A DNA stretch of 64,000 nucleotides, taken from the NCBI GenBank assembly GCA_023614405.1, contig CM042694.1:481961392-482025391 (forward strand). The letters run 5' to 3'. The translations under genes and the position numbers were made by a program. Of the stretch, positions 35,076-47,622 are shown piece after piece (the first letter of the stretch is position 1; each line of letters opens with the position of its first letter). The stretch comes from Avena insularis. Taxonomy: Eukaryota; Streptophyta; Magnoliopsida; Poales; Poaceae. The notes below the pieces were generated by a model. That model did no database searches and was not told the DNA's origin. It was given only the letters and a program-made list of their open reading frames with translations.

Positions 35076-37640
35076 CTATGCACGATAATTTAGATGATGC
35101 TCACATAAGAAATATGAATCGAAGTAAAAGAGAGCATCAAGAAGCAAATTCAAAACACATTTAAGTCTAACACACTTCCTATGAAAAATAATCTTGTAAA
35201 GAAACAAGTCATGAAAGCACAAAGCAACAAGCATAGGAAAGAAAAACAAGTGCAACTTCAAAAAATTTAACATAAAGAGGGGAAACTTAATATTGTTGAG
35301 ACACATAAAACCATGTTTCCCTCTCTCATAATAACTTTCAGTAGCATCATGAATAAAATTAACAATGTAACTATCACATAAAACATTCTTATCATGAGCC
35401 ACATGCATAAAAGAATTAATACTCCCCACATAAACATAGTCATTCTTATTAATTGTAGTGGGAGCAAATTCAACAAAATAGCTATCATTATTATTCTCAT
35501 CACCATAATCATCAAATATAGGAGGCATATTGTAATCATAATTAATTTTATCCTCAGTAGTAGGTGGACTGAAAATATCATATTCATTATTGTAATCATC
35601 ATATATTGGAGGTGTAGTATCATCATAAGCAATAGAATAATTATCTTCCAAAGTGTGTTCATTTTTAAACATATCATCATTGGAAGGAACATGGATAACA
35701 CTAATAGTACATCAATTATTAATATCATAATTTTCAGAATTGGTACCGAAGAGATTTTCAATATCAAAAGAAGTGTGCTTTTCCCAATCATGATCACTAC
35801 TATAGGTAACAGGCATAGGAACATCATCGAGTTCAGACTCATCAAAAACTATAATAGGAGCAACATGCTTAGAGCAAAATACCGTTTCCTCTCTCCTTTT
35901 ACTCCTCCTTTTCTTCTTTTTATTCTTCTCTTTAGGAGGGAGAGGCTTGAAAGGAAGCTTCTCCATATACCCTGGTTTATTATTAGAGACAATAGAAGAA
36001 ACTTTGGAGGATTCCTCCTTTTCATTAATAAGATCAAAACACATATTAGTCCTGTCATATTTTGGTAAAACCTCATCTTTTATAATATTTTGTATGTAAG
36101 TATTTGTGTGGAAATTATCAACACAATAAAGATGACAACCATGCAGGACACTATTCATATCAAAAGCACCCATATCTACCAAAGAGGTTTCTCTTGATAA
36201 CTCTTCACACCCCAAAAATAATGTAAGTTCATCATGCTGATTAGGAGTGATCATGTCATCACAATACAAACTTGCGGTACTCATTGGATTAGAAGGGCTA
36301 TTATTATGGCCTGAGCATTGAAAATTGAAATGACCCACTTCAAAGCAAAGTTCACAAATAAAAGGATAGAGGGCACAAACTTTTTTACCAAGATCATTTA
36401 GAGCCCTATACCACGTTCTAGTTTTTTCATTCCTATGGGTGATACAATATTCTTCTTCAATTTGATTATTCTCACAAGGTCTATGTATTCCACAAAAATT
36501 AACATGCTTATAAGAAATAGTACTTTCAGAGGTTTGAGCATGTTTATTGCTATCATTAATAACAATTTCATTTTCCATGCAAGTGTCTTTAAAAGGCTCC
36601 TGATACATGTCCCATTTTTCTTTAGGAGCATTAATATGAGAAGCAAAGGCTCTAAAACAATCAATAAGAATTTGAGGATCAAGACCATATTTAGCACTAA
36701 GCTCTTGAAAATCAGTAGTTTCAGCGATAGACATAATGCAATCATACTCATAGTTTATACTTGGTTCTTTACCTTTGTCGTCATCCCAATCTTTGGTATT
36801 GCTTTGAATTGTTTCAAGAAGACCCCACTTAGATTTGACCTCCTTACTTGTGAAGGATCCCTCTAAACAAGTATCTAGATAGTCCTTGTAATGTCGTGAA
36901 AGCCTTGCATAGAAATTATTAATAACAATATTACTGGGGAGCTCATGAATGGGACATTTGAGCATTAGTGACTTCAATCTCCCCCATGCTTGGGAAATAC
37001 TTTCTCCATCATGTGGATGAAAATTATAAATGTAATTCCTATCTTTATGAATTTCATGAGGAGGATAAAATTTAGAGTAAAAGAGAGATTCAAGTTCTTT
37101 CCACTCCAAATGATGAGGATCATCTAGTAGCTCATACCACTCCCTTGCTTTGCCCTTAAGTGAAAAAGGGAATAGCTTCCTCTTAACTTGGTTCATTGAA
37201 ATACCTGCACACTTGAACAACTTGCATAATTCGTGTATAAAGAGTAAATGATCACCAAGATGGACAGTTCCATCTCCAAAATAGCAGTTATTCATAACAC
37301 GTTCAACAATTTTTATAGGTATTTTAAAAGGGATGCTTTCAGTATGTGGATTTAAAATATCACACGTATCATTAGAATTGCCACATATGGGAGATAAAGT
37401 ATCATCAGAGCAAATTTTCTTCTTTAAAACTAGGGAACTATAGAGATCATTTTCATAAAAACTAACTTACCCAAGCTTAGACGTTTCCATAGCATTAGTA
37501 ACAAAGGTGTTCAAAAAATTCATACTAATAACATTGCTATTATCATCCAAAGAAAGTTCCATGGGTTTTTTAATTTTCTTTTCAGACCATTCATGTTCTA
37601 CCATAGGAAAAATACTAAAAAGCTCTCTAATTTTGTTATT
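35076..37640 (-). pseudogene. gag: Ath2 gag-like gene: Gag domain, zinc knuckle, acidic linker, hydrophobic C-terminus
   Basis: With its first three codons at 45767-45759 this frame would hold about 858 codons in a single register, with in-frame stops at 37469-37467 and 35711-35709. Residues about 119-290 are a retrotransposon Gag domain (L-F-P-F-S-L-K-G-K-A-R-E-W, then F-Y-S-K-F-Y-P-P, S-Q-A-W-G-R-L-K). A CCHC zinc knuckle, C-x2-C-x4-H-x4-C, lies near residues 432-445 (about 36356-36315). Then comes a Lys/Arg patch (near 35910), an Asp/Glu/Tyr-rich linker (about 35440-35670) and a C-terminal region (35076-35290) with two hydrophobic stretches resembling membrane segments. Gag binds and packages RNA. 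The function of the tail is unknown. A related tail occurs in Ath1 (50333-50542). Ath3 lies between codon 3 and the rest. Confidence 0.8.
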
Positions 37641-37645
37641 GTTTT

Positions 37646-39268
37646 TTATGGCTCTGTGTATGGCGCTAGAAAAATGCTGGAGCGTGGTTGATGTAGAGCT
37701 CGTTGGGAACCCCAAGAGGAAGGTATGATGAGCACAACAACAAGTTTCACTCAGTATGAAACCAAGGTTTAATCGAACCAGTAGGAGCAAGGAAACACCC
37801 CAAAGGTGTTACTAGCTGAGCTTTGGTAGGGTGCACTACCGGTGCTAGTAGCAACGTGGAGATCTGCACAACACAACCATAGAACTTTGTCCCCAACTTG
37901 CGATGAGCTTGTCAATCTCACCATGTTTTGCAGAAAACAAAGGATTAAATGTATCGAATGGAAAGAAGTAATAGTTTGTAGAAAGTAAACACAAAGCAGT
38001 AAATAGTTTGTAGATTGAATGTAAAAGTAAAGGACCGGGATCCATAGTTCACTAGAGGTGGCTCTCCTTAAGATAGATAACATGCTGGGTGAACAAATTA
38101 GAGCGGGGCAATTGACAAACATCGAGAAAGCATACAAGCATATACTAATCATCTTGACTCCTTTGAGACTTGATTGGGCATTACAACATTATACATAGAC
38201 GGCCATCCAACTGCATCTATGACTAATAATCCACATTCAGGTTATCATCCGAACCCCCTCCAGTATTAAGTTGCAAGCAACAGATTATTGCTTTACGAAC
38301 TGCGTGTAAAGTAAACAATAGATTGTTCTATGAACAAAGGATTGTTGTTTTTCCCTAGTAGCAATAGCACATCTAGTACCTTAGAGATTTCTATCACTTC
38401 CCCAGATTACCAGAGGCATGAACCCACTATCGAGCATAAATACTAACTCTTGGAGTTGCTAGCATCTACTTGGCCAAGATAGCTACTAACAACGGAAAGC
38501 ATGCAAGATCACAAAATACAAAGACATGATAGAATCAATAATCAATCTGAAATAGCATCTCAATATCCATCGGATCCCTGCAAACACAACATGCAGAATT
38601 ACAAATAGATGATCTTGATCATGAACGGAGCTCACAAGATCTAGACATAAAAGCACAAAGGAGGAGAACCAGCCATCTAGCTACTACATGGATCCGTAGT
38701 CCAAGGATGAACTACTCACGCATCACACCGGAGGCTTGCATGGTGATGAAGGAGGCCTCTAGGGTGAATTCCCCTCTCCGGCAGGGTGCCGGGAAGAGCT
38801 TCAGATCCCTCCCGATCTAGGGATGGCGATGACGGCGGCTACAGACTCGTTCGTGGACTTTTGATCGGGCACTTAGGGTTTTTGTCCCGAGGGCATCTTA
38901 TAGGCGGAAGGGGAGGCCGAGGGGGTGCCGGAGGCGGCCACACCACCCCCTGGCGCGGGCTGGGCTAGGCCGCGCGGCCAGGTGGTGTGGTGGCCCCTGG
39001 CCCCTCCCTGTCTCGTATTCTGGGATCTGATGACTTCCGGAAAAATAGGCACTTTGGCTTTTGTCCCGTCCAATTCTGAGAATATTCATTTTCTAACTTT
39101 CCTGGAACCAAAAACAGCAGAAAATAGGCAGCTGGCACTGTGGCTCTTGTTAATAGGTTAGTCCAAGAAATCATATGAAAAGTACTCCAAAGTGTGGAAA
39201 ACACACAAGAAAGTGGATAAAACCAAGCATGGAACATCAAAAATTATAGATACATTTGAAATGTATCA
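37646..39268 (-). repeat. Ath3 3' LTR
   Basis: It ends TTTGAAATGTATCA at its inner side. Its outer 43 bases (37646-37688) are an extension not present in the Ath1 LTR and contain GGCGCTAGAAAAATGCT. After this the LTR is similar to that of Ath1. Confidence 0.85.
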
Positions 39269-42053
39269 ACATCCCCAAGCTTAACTCCTGCTCGTCCTCG
39301 AGTAGGTAAGTGATAAAAACAAAGAATAATTTTTGAGGTGACATGCACCATCAAAGACTTGATCAAAGTATTTGCAAAACATTCAAAGCTGGGATCATAG
39401 TACTTCAATCATAACATGAAAGATAAAGTTCTAGCAATAAGCAAAGAAACTATGATGCAACATGAAAAGGCACAGACAAAAGATTCATGAATAACAATGA
39501 TTTGAAAGACGTTTGTTTGTTTCACATAAAGAAAACATGGCATAATAGTATTCAGCTTGTCCCTCATAGATTAGCAAATATAAATGCATAAGACACCTTC
39601 AAAGTTCATAAGGGTGACTAGATACAAATAGTTTAAAACAAGCAATATCAAGTTATGCATCAATCAACTAGTCTTGGGACAATGCACATAGAACTAAGAA
39701 TGGCCACTATGCTCTCAAAGTAGGTGCATAAAGGTAGAAGATGGAGACTAAATATAATGGTGGAAGAAAGGCCTTTTTATAAAAGGAAGTAGGGATTCAA
39801 GTCTCATAAAGAGCTTCCAAGAATTATGGTACTTATAGCTTTCAGCTCTCATTGCCCCTATCATAAGCATCTTGAAGTGATTAAGGTTAAAGTGAACAAA
39901 CTATGGTGTACATGCTTGACGAAGTATAAGTTAGAAATCTCATGTCCCTTGTATACGAGGGTCGCTCCTCATGCTACTCAAGTTTAGTCACCGGTAAGTT
40001 CTTGTCATCATAAGTACATGTGTATCATAGAGAACCGCCAATGGGGTACCCCTTGCCCGATGATACGGAAGAATCCCCATATCAAAATGACAAGGCAAGC
40101 AGACAACGAGCATCTCAGCATTCTTCTTATTTACCATGGGAATATGGTGCTTTTTTATCTCTTTCATCTTTTCATAATATCTCTTTTTTTTCTTTTTCTC
40201 TTTTTTCTCAATATAGGAATCTTTTTTTATAAGAAGAATGCTTCATAGACAGCTCATTATGGTTACGCTACAGGTTTCCACCATGTCAGCATGGATTAAA
40301 CCAGCGGCCCAGGCATTTCTCTAACACATATACATAACTCCATGGACTTACAAGCTCCCCTTTCATTTCACACCGACGACATCCATATACAAAAGAGCAT
40401 GATATCAACTAGGTACAAGTACCAAGTGCAATGTTGAAAGCGTTCCCCATGAAAGCATGGTTCTGCTAATTCCCAACAAATAAGTCCAAGCATATACAAC
40501 ATAGATGACACAATGGTTCAAGTTTATTAAGGGCAAGAAAAGTAAAGTGTGCCATCAAGTTCGTGAGAGCTTTAATCACTAGTTTTCTCATAACAAGTTT
40601 AATTTGGAAGGTAAACAAAAGAATGAATATACTTGGAATAGCATAAGCTAGTAGGTAGGTATGGTGGACTCTTTGGAATAACTTGGTTTAGGGAGTTGGA
40701 TGCATGAGTGGAACTCATACTTTGTAGTGGAGGCTAACAAAAGACTGGGAGCGACAAACTAAGAGAGCAATAATGGCCATAATCATGCAGAGCGACAAAA
40801 CATCATTGATCAAAGCATAAAGTGATACTAAAAGTTGAAAACTAAAGGATCATAAAGGCTATGGTGACTTGAGATAGTCATAACATGGTGTGAGCATGCG
40901 CCAAGTCAACCCAAATAAAGCATCAAAGGAGAATACCACTATACTATGCTTTAATATGCTAAAACAACGCATGATTCATCCAAGGCACATTAAGCAATCT
41001 CAATTGTTTATAACAAGTCATGCTACAGAAAAGAATACTAAGCATAAAGACAAAACAATATCAAGCATGGCATGACAGAGCATAGGCCACAGTAAAAAAC
41101 GAGCTCTTTTTACCACATAAGAATGAACTTTCCTACTCTTTTCCAAACCAAACCAAACCAAACTATTTGCAAACCAATGTATATAAGAGGGGGTCCAACC
41201 AACTTATTCAGAAAACTAAGCAAACAAAAAACCAAAACAAAAACGAAAAAGAAGACGCTCCAAGAACAACACAATTGTGCATGAAACAATAAAAATGAAG
41301 CGTTTGGAAGAAACCTGGAATTTTTATTGATGAAGAAGGGAATGCCTTGGGCATCCCCAAGCTTTGACGCTTGTACTTCTTGGAGATTTCTTGGGGTGAC
41401 ACACGTGGCATCCCCAAGCTTGAGCTTTTGTCCATCCTTCATCTCATTACTCATTCCTTCCATACACCTGAAATTTTTCCTTCATACAAAACTTCACGCA
41501 ATCTTTATTACCAACATTACTGCACTCAAGATAAATAAGTCTTAAGGTTCAGTTCTAACACCAAATAAACTTCCATTAGAACACTAGCTACTGTAGCACT
41601 TCCCTCAAAAATCTCAATTCCCCAAAAGAACTCAAAAAGGAACCAACAAGAAGCAAATGCAGAAAATGGCAGAAATCTGTCAAAACAGACCAGTAGGTAA
41701 AGACGAATTTTTTCGAAGACCTTATGTTTCTCAAATAAAAAAGTTCTGAACTAACTAAAGTTAGATAACAACCTGGGGCAGAAGCACAAAAATTCACGCC
41801 TCAAAAAGACGTTCAGAGATTTTACTCGAATTTTTACGGTGAAGCACGGAAATCTGTTTCGGGACAGCAACTTTCCCAATCATTACTTCTCTCTCATTAG
41901 AGGATACTCTTGGCACAAAAAGCAAATAAAAATGATAATGAACGTTTATTACTGAGGTAATAACTTCCAAGACTCGTCTAAAACTTTTGAGTTATCTCCC
42001 AATAAGTACTTTTCTTTAACGCCTTTAAGTTAGGCATAAGAAGCAAGAAAGAA
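39269..42053 (-). other. Ath3 noncoding 3' interior
   Basis: Homologous to the matching parts of Ath2 and Ath1. It contains the pyrimidine tract (40150-40229) and the hairpin (41338-41358). No coding frame is supported. Confidence 0.7.
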
Positions 42054-43953
42054 TCAGGTGTTCTCAAATGAAGAAGCATTAAGACCAAATTTTGTTTTCA
42101 TAGGAGAAGCAAAATAAATCTTCTCTCTCTTCTTAGGGAAGTGTTCTATACCTTTCTTGAGTGGGAGTTGATATTTAATGGTGTCTTCTTTCATATCAAT
42201 GATGGCACCAACAGTTATAAGAAAAGGTCTTCCCAAAGTAATAGGACAACAAGCATTGTATTCAACATCCAAAACATAGAAATCAACGGGGACATAGGCA
42301 TTGTTAACCATAATAATAACATCATTAAGACTCCCCATGAGTTTCTTTTTAGCATTATCATCAAGTGGGACATTCAAATAACAATCTTCAAGTGGAGGCA
42401 AATCAAGCATATCATAAATCCTTCTAGGCATAATAGAAACACTAATATCAAGATCACATAAAGCTTTGAAATCAAAGTCATTCACTTTAATATTAATGAT
42501 GGGTTCCCAACCATCTTCTTGTTTTATAGGAATAGAAGCTTTATGTTTCATCTTTTCTTCTTTAATCTTTATAAGAGCATCAGTAATGTGTTTTGTAAAG
42601 GCCATGTTCATAGCACTAGCATTAGGACTTTTAGCAAGCTTTTGTAGGAACTTAATAACTTCAGAGATGTTGCAACCATCAAGATCAAAACCATACTTAT
42701 CATCTAAAGTAGTAGAACTATTACTAGCCTCAACACTAGTGGTGGTAATAGTAGAAACACTAATGTTTCTAGCAATTTCATCTTCTCTTTCCCACTTAGC
42801 ATGTAATTTAGCTAATAATCTAACATTTTCATCAATTCTTACTTGTATGGCATTAGTAGCTGCAAAGGGATTCTCATTAGTCTCAGGTTTAGTAGCAATT
42901 TATTCAAAGAAGATTGAGCTTCAGCCAAAGATGCTATATTTCTTTCAGCATTAGAGAGTATTTCCTCAATAGTTTTATTGAAAGCAATTTGTTTACTAAT
43001 AAACTCTTTAAGCATAACTTCAAGTTCAGAGGGAGCACTCCTATTATTATTCTAAGAATTTCCATAAGCATTACCATTGTTGGGAGGATATGGCTTGTAA
43101 TTGTTGTTACCAAAATTACTCCTATAAGCATTATTGCCAAAGTTGTTATTTCTTATGAAGTTCACATCAACTTGCTCTTCTTGAGCAACCAAAGGGGCTA
43201 AAGGAACATTATTTGGATCAATATGGGCTTTCCCATTAACAAGCATAGACATAATAATATTAATCTTATCACTCAAGGAGGAGGTTTCCTCAACAAAATT
43301 TACCTTCCTACCTTGTGGAGCTCTCTCAGTATGCCATTCAGAATAATTAACCATCATATTGTCCAGAAGTTTTGTTGCAGCACCCAAAGTGATGGTCATA
43401 AAGGTACCTGCAGCAGCAGAATCCAATAGGTTCCTTGAAGAATAGTTCAATCCTGCATAAAAAGTTTGGATGATCATCAAGCAGTCAGTCCATGAGTGGG
43501 ACAATTCTTAACCAAAGATTTCATTCTTTCCCAAGCTTGAGCAACATGTTCATTATCAGATTTATTAAACTTCATTATTTCACTTCTCATAGATATAATC
43601 TTAGCAGGAGGATAGTACTTTCCAATGAAAGCATCTTTGCACTTAGTCCAAGAATCAATACTATTCCTAGTTAAGGAATTCAACCATTCTTTAGCTTTTC
43701 CTCTCAAACAGAAAGGAAACAATTTCAGTTTAATAATATCACAATCTATATCCCTATGCTTTTACATCTCACACAGTTCAACAAAGTTATTTAGATGGGA
43801 AGCAGCATCTTCATTACCAATACCAGAAAATTGTTCTCTCATAACAAGATTGAGTAAAGCAGGTTTTATCTCAAAGAAAGTATCTTCAGGCACAGGTGGA
43901 GCAATAGGTGTGCTCATAAAATCATTGTTGTTGGTGCTAGTGAAGTCACACAA
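42054..43953 (-). pseudogene. gag-pro: Gag-protease of Ath3, broken
   Basis: The N-terminal Gag (43953 leftward) has the Athila-type opening with P-P-V-P-E-D-T, then L-F-P-F-C-L-R-G-K-A-K-E-W and H-V-A-Q-A-W-E-R-M-K-S-L. One base is missing near 43486 (TGG reduced to TG), which shifts the frame. Gag goes on through W-H-T-E-R-A-P and an Asn/Gly-rich stretch to a TAG at 43052. A further frame change lies near 42900. The protease (42611-42054) has the Athila pattern C-D-L-x-x-S-V-S-I-M-P and I-T-L-G-R-P-F. The active-site triad reads D-L-D instead of D-L-G. No RT follows. No ATG is visible at 43953, so the true start lies upstream or is lost. Confidence 0.78.
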
Positions 43954-44139
43954 CTTAGTGTTTTCAAGAGTAGTAATTTTTTGGGGGTTTCAAATAAGAA
44001 AGCAAACTAGTAAAACTATTTTTTGTGTGTTTTTGATAAAGAAACAAGCAAACAAAACAAATAGAAACTAAGCAAAACAAAAATAACAAAGTAAAGAGAT
44101 TGGTTATGAGGGACTCCCCTTGTGAAGATGTCCTTAACT

Positions 44140-44156
44140 CCCCGGCAACGGCGCTA
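44140..44156 (-). other. Ath3 primer binding site (Asp tRNA)
   Basis: The minus strand reads TAGCGCCGTTGCCGGGG. It complements the Asp tRNA 3' end (CCCCGGCAACGGCG-CCA) except for one base in the CCA part. Confidence 0.85.
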
Positions 44157-44166
44157 GAAAAATGCT

Positions 44167-45758
44167 TGATGGCTCTATGTATGGCGCTAGAAAAATGCTG
44201 GAGCGTTGTTGATGTAGAGCTCGTTGGGAACCCCAAGAGGAAGGTATGATGAGCACAGCAACACGTTTTCCTCAGTATGAAACCAAGGTTTAATTGAACC
44301 AGTAGGAGCAAGGAAACACCCCAAAGGTGTTAGTAGCTGAGCTTTGGCAGGGCGCACTACCGGTGCTAGTAGAAACTTGGAGACCTGCACAACACAACCA
44401 CGGAACTTTGTCCCCAACTTGCGATGAGGTTGTCAATCTCACCGTGTTTTGCGGAAAATAAAGGATTAAACGTATTGAATGGAAAGAAGTAATAGTTTGC
44501 AAAAAGTAAACACAAAGCAGTAAACAGTTTGTAGATTGAATGTAAAAGTAAAGGACCGGAATCCATAGTTCACTAGAGATGGATCTCCTTAAGATAGATA
44601 ACATGTTGGGTGAACAAATTACAGCGGGGCAATTGACAAACATCGAGAAAGCATACAAGCATATACTAATCATCTTGACTCCTTTGAGACTTGATTGGGC
44701 ATTACAACATTATACATACCGCCATCCAAGCGCATCTATGACTAATAATCCACCTTGAGGTTATCATCCGAACCCCTCCGATATTAAGTTGCAAGCAACA
44801 GATTATTGCTTTATGAACTGCGTGTAAAGTAAACAATACGATTGTTCTATGAACAAAGGATTGTTGTTTTCTCCCTAGTAGCAATAGCACATCTAGTACC
44901 TTAGAGATTTCTGTCACTTCCCAGTTACGGAGGCATGAACCAACTATCGAGCATAAATACTAACTCTTGGAGTTGCTAGCATCTACTTGGCCAAGATAGC
45001 TACTAAAACGGAAAGCATGCAAGATCAAAAATAACAAAGACATGATAGAATCAATAATCAATCTGAAATAGCATCTCAATATCCATCGGATCCCCACAAA
45101 CACAACATGCAGAATTACAAATAGATGATCTTGATCATGAGCAGACTCACAAGATCTAGACATGAAAGCACAAAGGAGGAGAACGCCATCTAGTTACTAC
45201 ATGGATCCGTAGTCCAAGGATGAACTACTCACGCATCACAGGAGGCTTGCATGGTGATGAAGAAGGCCTCGGGGTGAATTCCCTCTCCGTGGTGCGGAAG
45301 ATCTTCAGATCCCTCCCGATCTAGGGATGGAGATGTCGGCGGCTACAGACTCTTTCGTGGATTTTTGATCGGGCACTTAGGGTTTTCGTCCTGAGGGCAT
45401 CTTATAGGCGGAAGGGGAGGCCGAGGGGGTGCCGAGCCACATCACCGGCGCTGCCAGGCCACGCGGCCAGGTGGTGTGGTGGGCCCCTGGCCCCTCTCCG
45501 TCTCGTATTCTGGCATATGATGACTTCCGGAAAAATAGGCACTTTGGCTTTTCTCCCGTCTAATTCCGAGAATATTCATTTTATGACTTTCCTGGAACCA
45601 AAAATAGCAGAAAACAGGCAGCTGGCACTGTGGCTCTTGTTAATAGGTTAGTCCAAGAAATCATATGAAAAGTACTCCAAAGTATGGAAAACACACAAGA
45701 AAGTGGATAAAACCAAGCATGGAACATCAAAAATTATAGATACATTTGCAATGTATCA
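44167..45758 (-). repeat. Ath3 5' LTR
   Basis: Its inner end starts TGATGGCTC at 44167, followed by a 45-base extension carrying a second copy of GGCGCTAGAAAAATGCT, a sequence also found next to the primer site at 44150-44166. Its outer end is TTTGCAATGTATCA. Confidence 0.87.
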
Positions 45759-45767
45759 GTTTTCCAT
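45759..45767 (-). pseudogene. gag: First three codons of the Ath2 gag-like gene
   Basis: The minus strand reads ATG GAA AAC from 45767. The next codons are at 37640 on the other side of Ath3. The reading register is kept across the insertion (one target duplication removed), which supports this as the true start. Confidence 0.65.
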
Positions 45768-45913
45768 TAAGCCTAACTAGTGAAAATAAAAACAAGAAAC
45801 GAGAAGATATAATTGCAAAATCTAAAGGAAATAACAGCGAGCACTCACACACCAGCAACAGTGCTAGAAGATAGCTTAGTAGCCAGAGGATGTGACTACC
45901 TTTTACCTTACCT
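45768..45913 (-). other. Ath2 leader
   Basis: A short leader between primer site and start codon, AT-rich, without a coding frame. Confidence 0.6.
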
Positions 45914-45930
45914 CCCCGGCAACGGCGCCA
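45914..45930 (-). other. Ath2 primer binding site (Asp tRNA)
   Basis: The minus strand reads TGGCGCCGTTGCCGGGG, an exact complement of the plant Asp tRNA 3' end including CCA. It lies ten bases inside the LTR. Confidence 0.92.
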
Positions 45931-45940
45931 GAAAATAGCT

Positions 45941-47342
45941 TGATGTCTACGCACTTCTATTCTTGTAGACAGTTGTTGGGCCTCCAAGTGCAGAGGTTTG
46001 TAGAACAGCAGCAAGTTTCCCTTAAGTGGATTACCCAAGGTTTATCAAACTCAGTGAGGAAGTGGTCAAAGGTATCCCTCTCAAGCAACCCTGCAATCAA
46101 GATACAAGAAGTCTCTTGTGTCCCCAACACACCCAATACACTTATCAGGTGTATAGGTGCACAAGTTCGGCGAAGAGATAGTGAAATACAAGTGGTATGG
46201 ATAATTATAAGTGGTAACGGTGCCAGAGAAGAGCTTGATGGGTAGGAAGAGACTAAAGGCAATCTGAAATAAAGATGGAAGCAAGAAAACATGTAACAGA
46301 TCTAGTTGCAAACGGTGTTTCAATGCTTAGAAACAAGGCCTAGGGATCATACTTTCACTAGTGAACACTCTCATATAAATATCTTCTCTTTATGATACTA
46401 CTCTGAACTATTCTCTGGTTGGATAACTCTAATACATGGTAGGGCTATAACAGCACACTTCAAAGTTCGCTTTCCCCATCTAGATAACCCCTCACTATCA
46501 CCTTGAGCGCTCAATGGTTCCAACAAACACCACAATCTCATATAGACATCCAACTCAAATTATACTCATGATAAGTATTTATGTAATCTTAGCCAAAGTG
46601 CCACACGGTGTGCACACTGTCAACTTCACACACGTGGGGATAAGCATAGATTGATTTAAGCACTTGAGTAGCAGAATAGATCTATTGATTACAAAGCTCA
46701 TGATCTCATAAGATCATGCATAGAGAGAGAGATGAACACGTAGCTATCTGTAGAGCCCTTAGACTCAAGGAAGAACTACTCCCTCATCATCATGGGAATC
46801 AGCAAAGGCGATGGAGATGGTGGTGGAGATCGATGGAGATGGATCCGGGGGCAATTCCCATCCCGGCAGGGTGCCGAAACAGAGACTTTCTGTCCCCCAA
46901 ATCTCCCCTTCGGTGGCAGTGGCACTGTGGAGGTTTTTGTGGCTTTCTCCTGGATGATTTAGGGTTTCTGCATTAGAGGCTTCTTATAGACGAAAGGGGA
47001 GGCCGAGGGGGTGCCCGAGGCTGACGCCTTGCACGGGCAGCCAGTCCATGCGACCAGGTGTGGCCCCCTTGAGGCACTTCTCCGTCTCGTCTTCTGGCTC
47101 CGTGTTCCCCTCGGTGAAATAGGCATATTGGCTTTTGTCCCGTCCAATTCCGAGAATATTCATTTTTTAGCTTTTCTGAAACCAAAAACAGCAGAAAACA
47201 GGCAACTGGCACTATGGCATCTTGTTAATAGGTTAGTTCCAGAAAGTGTATAAAAATACCTCAAAGTGTAGACCAAGCATAGGACAAATGGTATAAAACA
47301 AGCATGGAGCATCAAAAATTATAGATACGCTTACGAGTATCA
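45941..47342 (-). repeat. Ath2 5' LTR
   Basis: It starts TGATGTCTACGCAC and ends CGCTTACGAGTATCA. It is highly similar to 26820-28233. A TATA-like box lies near 46978-46990 (minus strand GTCTATAAGAAG). Confidence 0.9.
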
Positions 47343-47622
47343 CCGCCCTGGTTCGCCTCTTTGTGTCCCCTCCGGACTGCGTATTCCTTCTGGTGAAATA
47401 TTGACTTGGACTTTTGTCCGGTCCAATTCTGAGATTATTTCCTTACTAGCTTTTCTAAAACCAAAAACAGCAGAAAACAGGCAACTCGCATTGTGGCATC
47501 TTGTTAATAGGTTAGTTCCAGAAAATGTGTAAAAATACTCCAAAGTGTGGACAAAACATAAGAAAGTAGATATAAAACAAGCATGGAACATCAAAAATTA
47601 TAGATACGTTTACAACGTATCA
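47343..47622 (-). repeat. Ath1 3' LTR, piece 3
   Basis: It continues from 26819 after Ath2 (matches 52810-53087) and ends TTTACAACGTATCA. Confidence 0.9.

Larger units (their letters stand above)
37646..45758 (-). mobile_element. Ath3: Sabrina-like Athila-lineage element with gag-protease only
   Basis: LTRs lie at 37646-39268 (1623 bp) and 44167-45758 (1592 bp), with perfect duplications gtttt (37641-37645, 45759-45763). It reads leftward, with an Asp-tRNA type primer site at 44140-44156. The interior has a broken gag and protease but no RT or integrase. Joining its flanks restores the Ath2 start codon region (ATG GAA AAC on the minus strand). The left LTR start is mutated (TTATGG instead of TGATGG). 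Confidence 0.88.
26820..47342 (-). mobile_element. Ath2: Athila-lineage gypsy element carrying a long gag-like gene
   Basis: LTRs lie at 26820-28233 (1414 bp) and 45941-47342 (1402 bp), with perfect duplications ccgcc (26815-26819, 47343-47347). It reads leftward. The Asp-tRNA primer site is exact. With the Solo1 and Ath3 insertions removed, the interior is about 5.7 kb, with one long gag-like frame and a noncoding 3' half. No RT or integrase is seen. The LTR opening TGATGTCTA...CTTGTAGACAGTTGTTGGGCCTCC resembles a common Triticeae gypsy family (WHAM-like, from memory). The interior 3' half is homologous to Ath1 and Ath3. Confidence 0.88.

Noticed and set aside
35394..36866. Ile-rich forward frames at 35394-36068 and 36435-36866
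   Set aside because: They are antisense shadows of the Ath2 gag-like gene on the minus strand.
37689..45758. Ath3 boundaries with an LTR starting at TGATGTAGAGCTCG (37689 and 44210)
   Set aside because: That start gives flanks gtggt and gtttt, which do not match. Moving the start to 37646/44167 gives a perfect gtttt duplication and brings the primer site to its normal distance.
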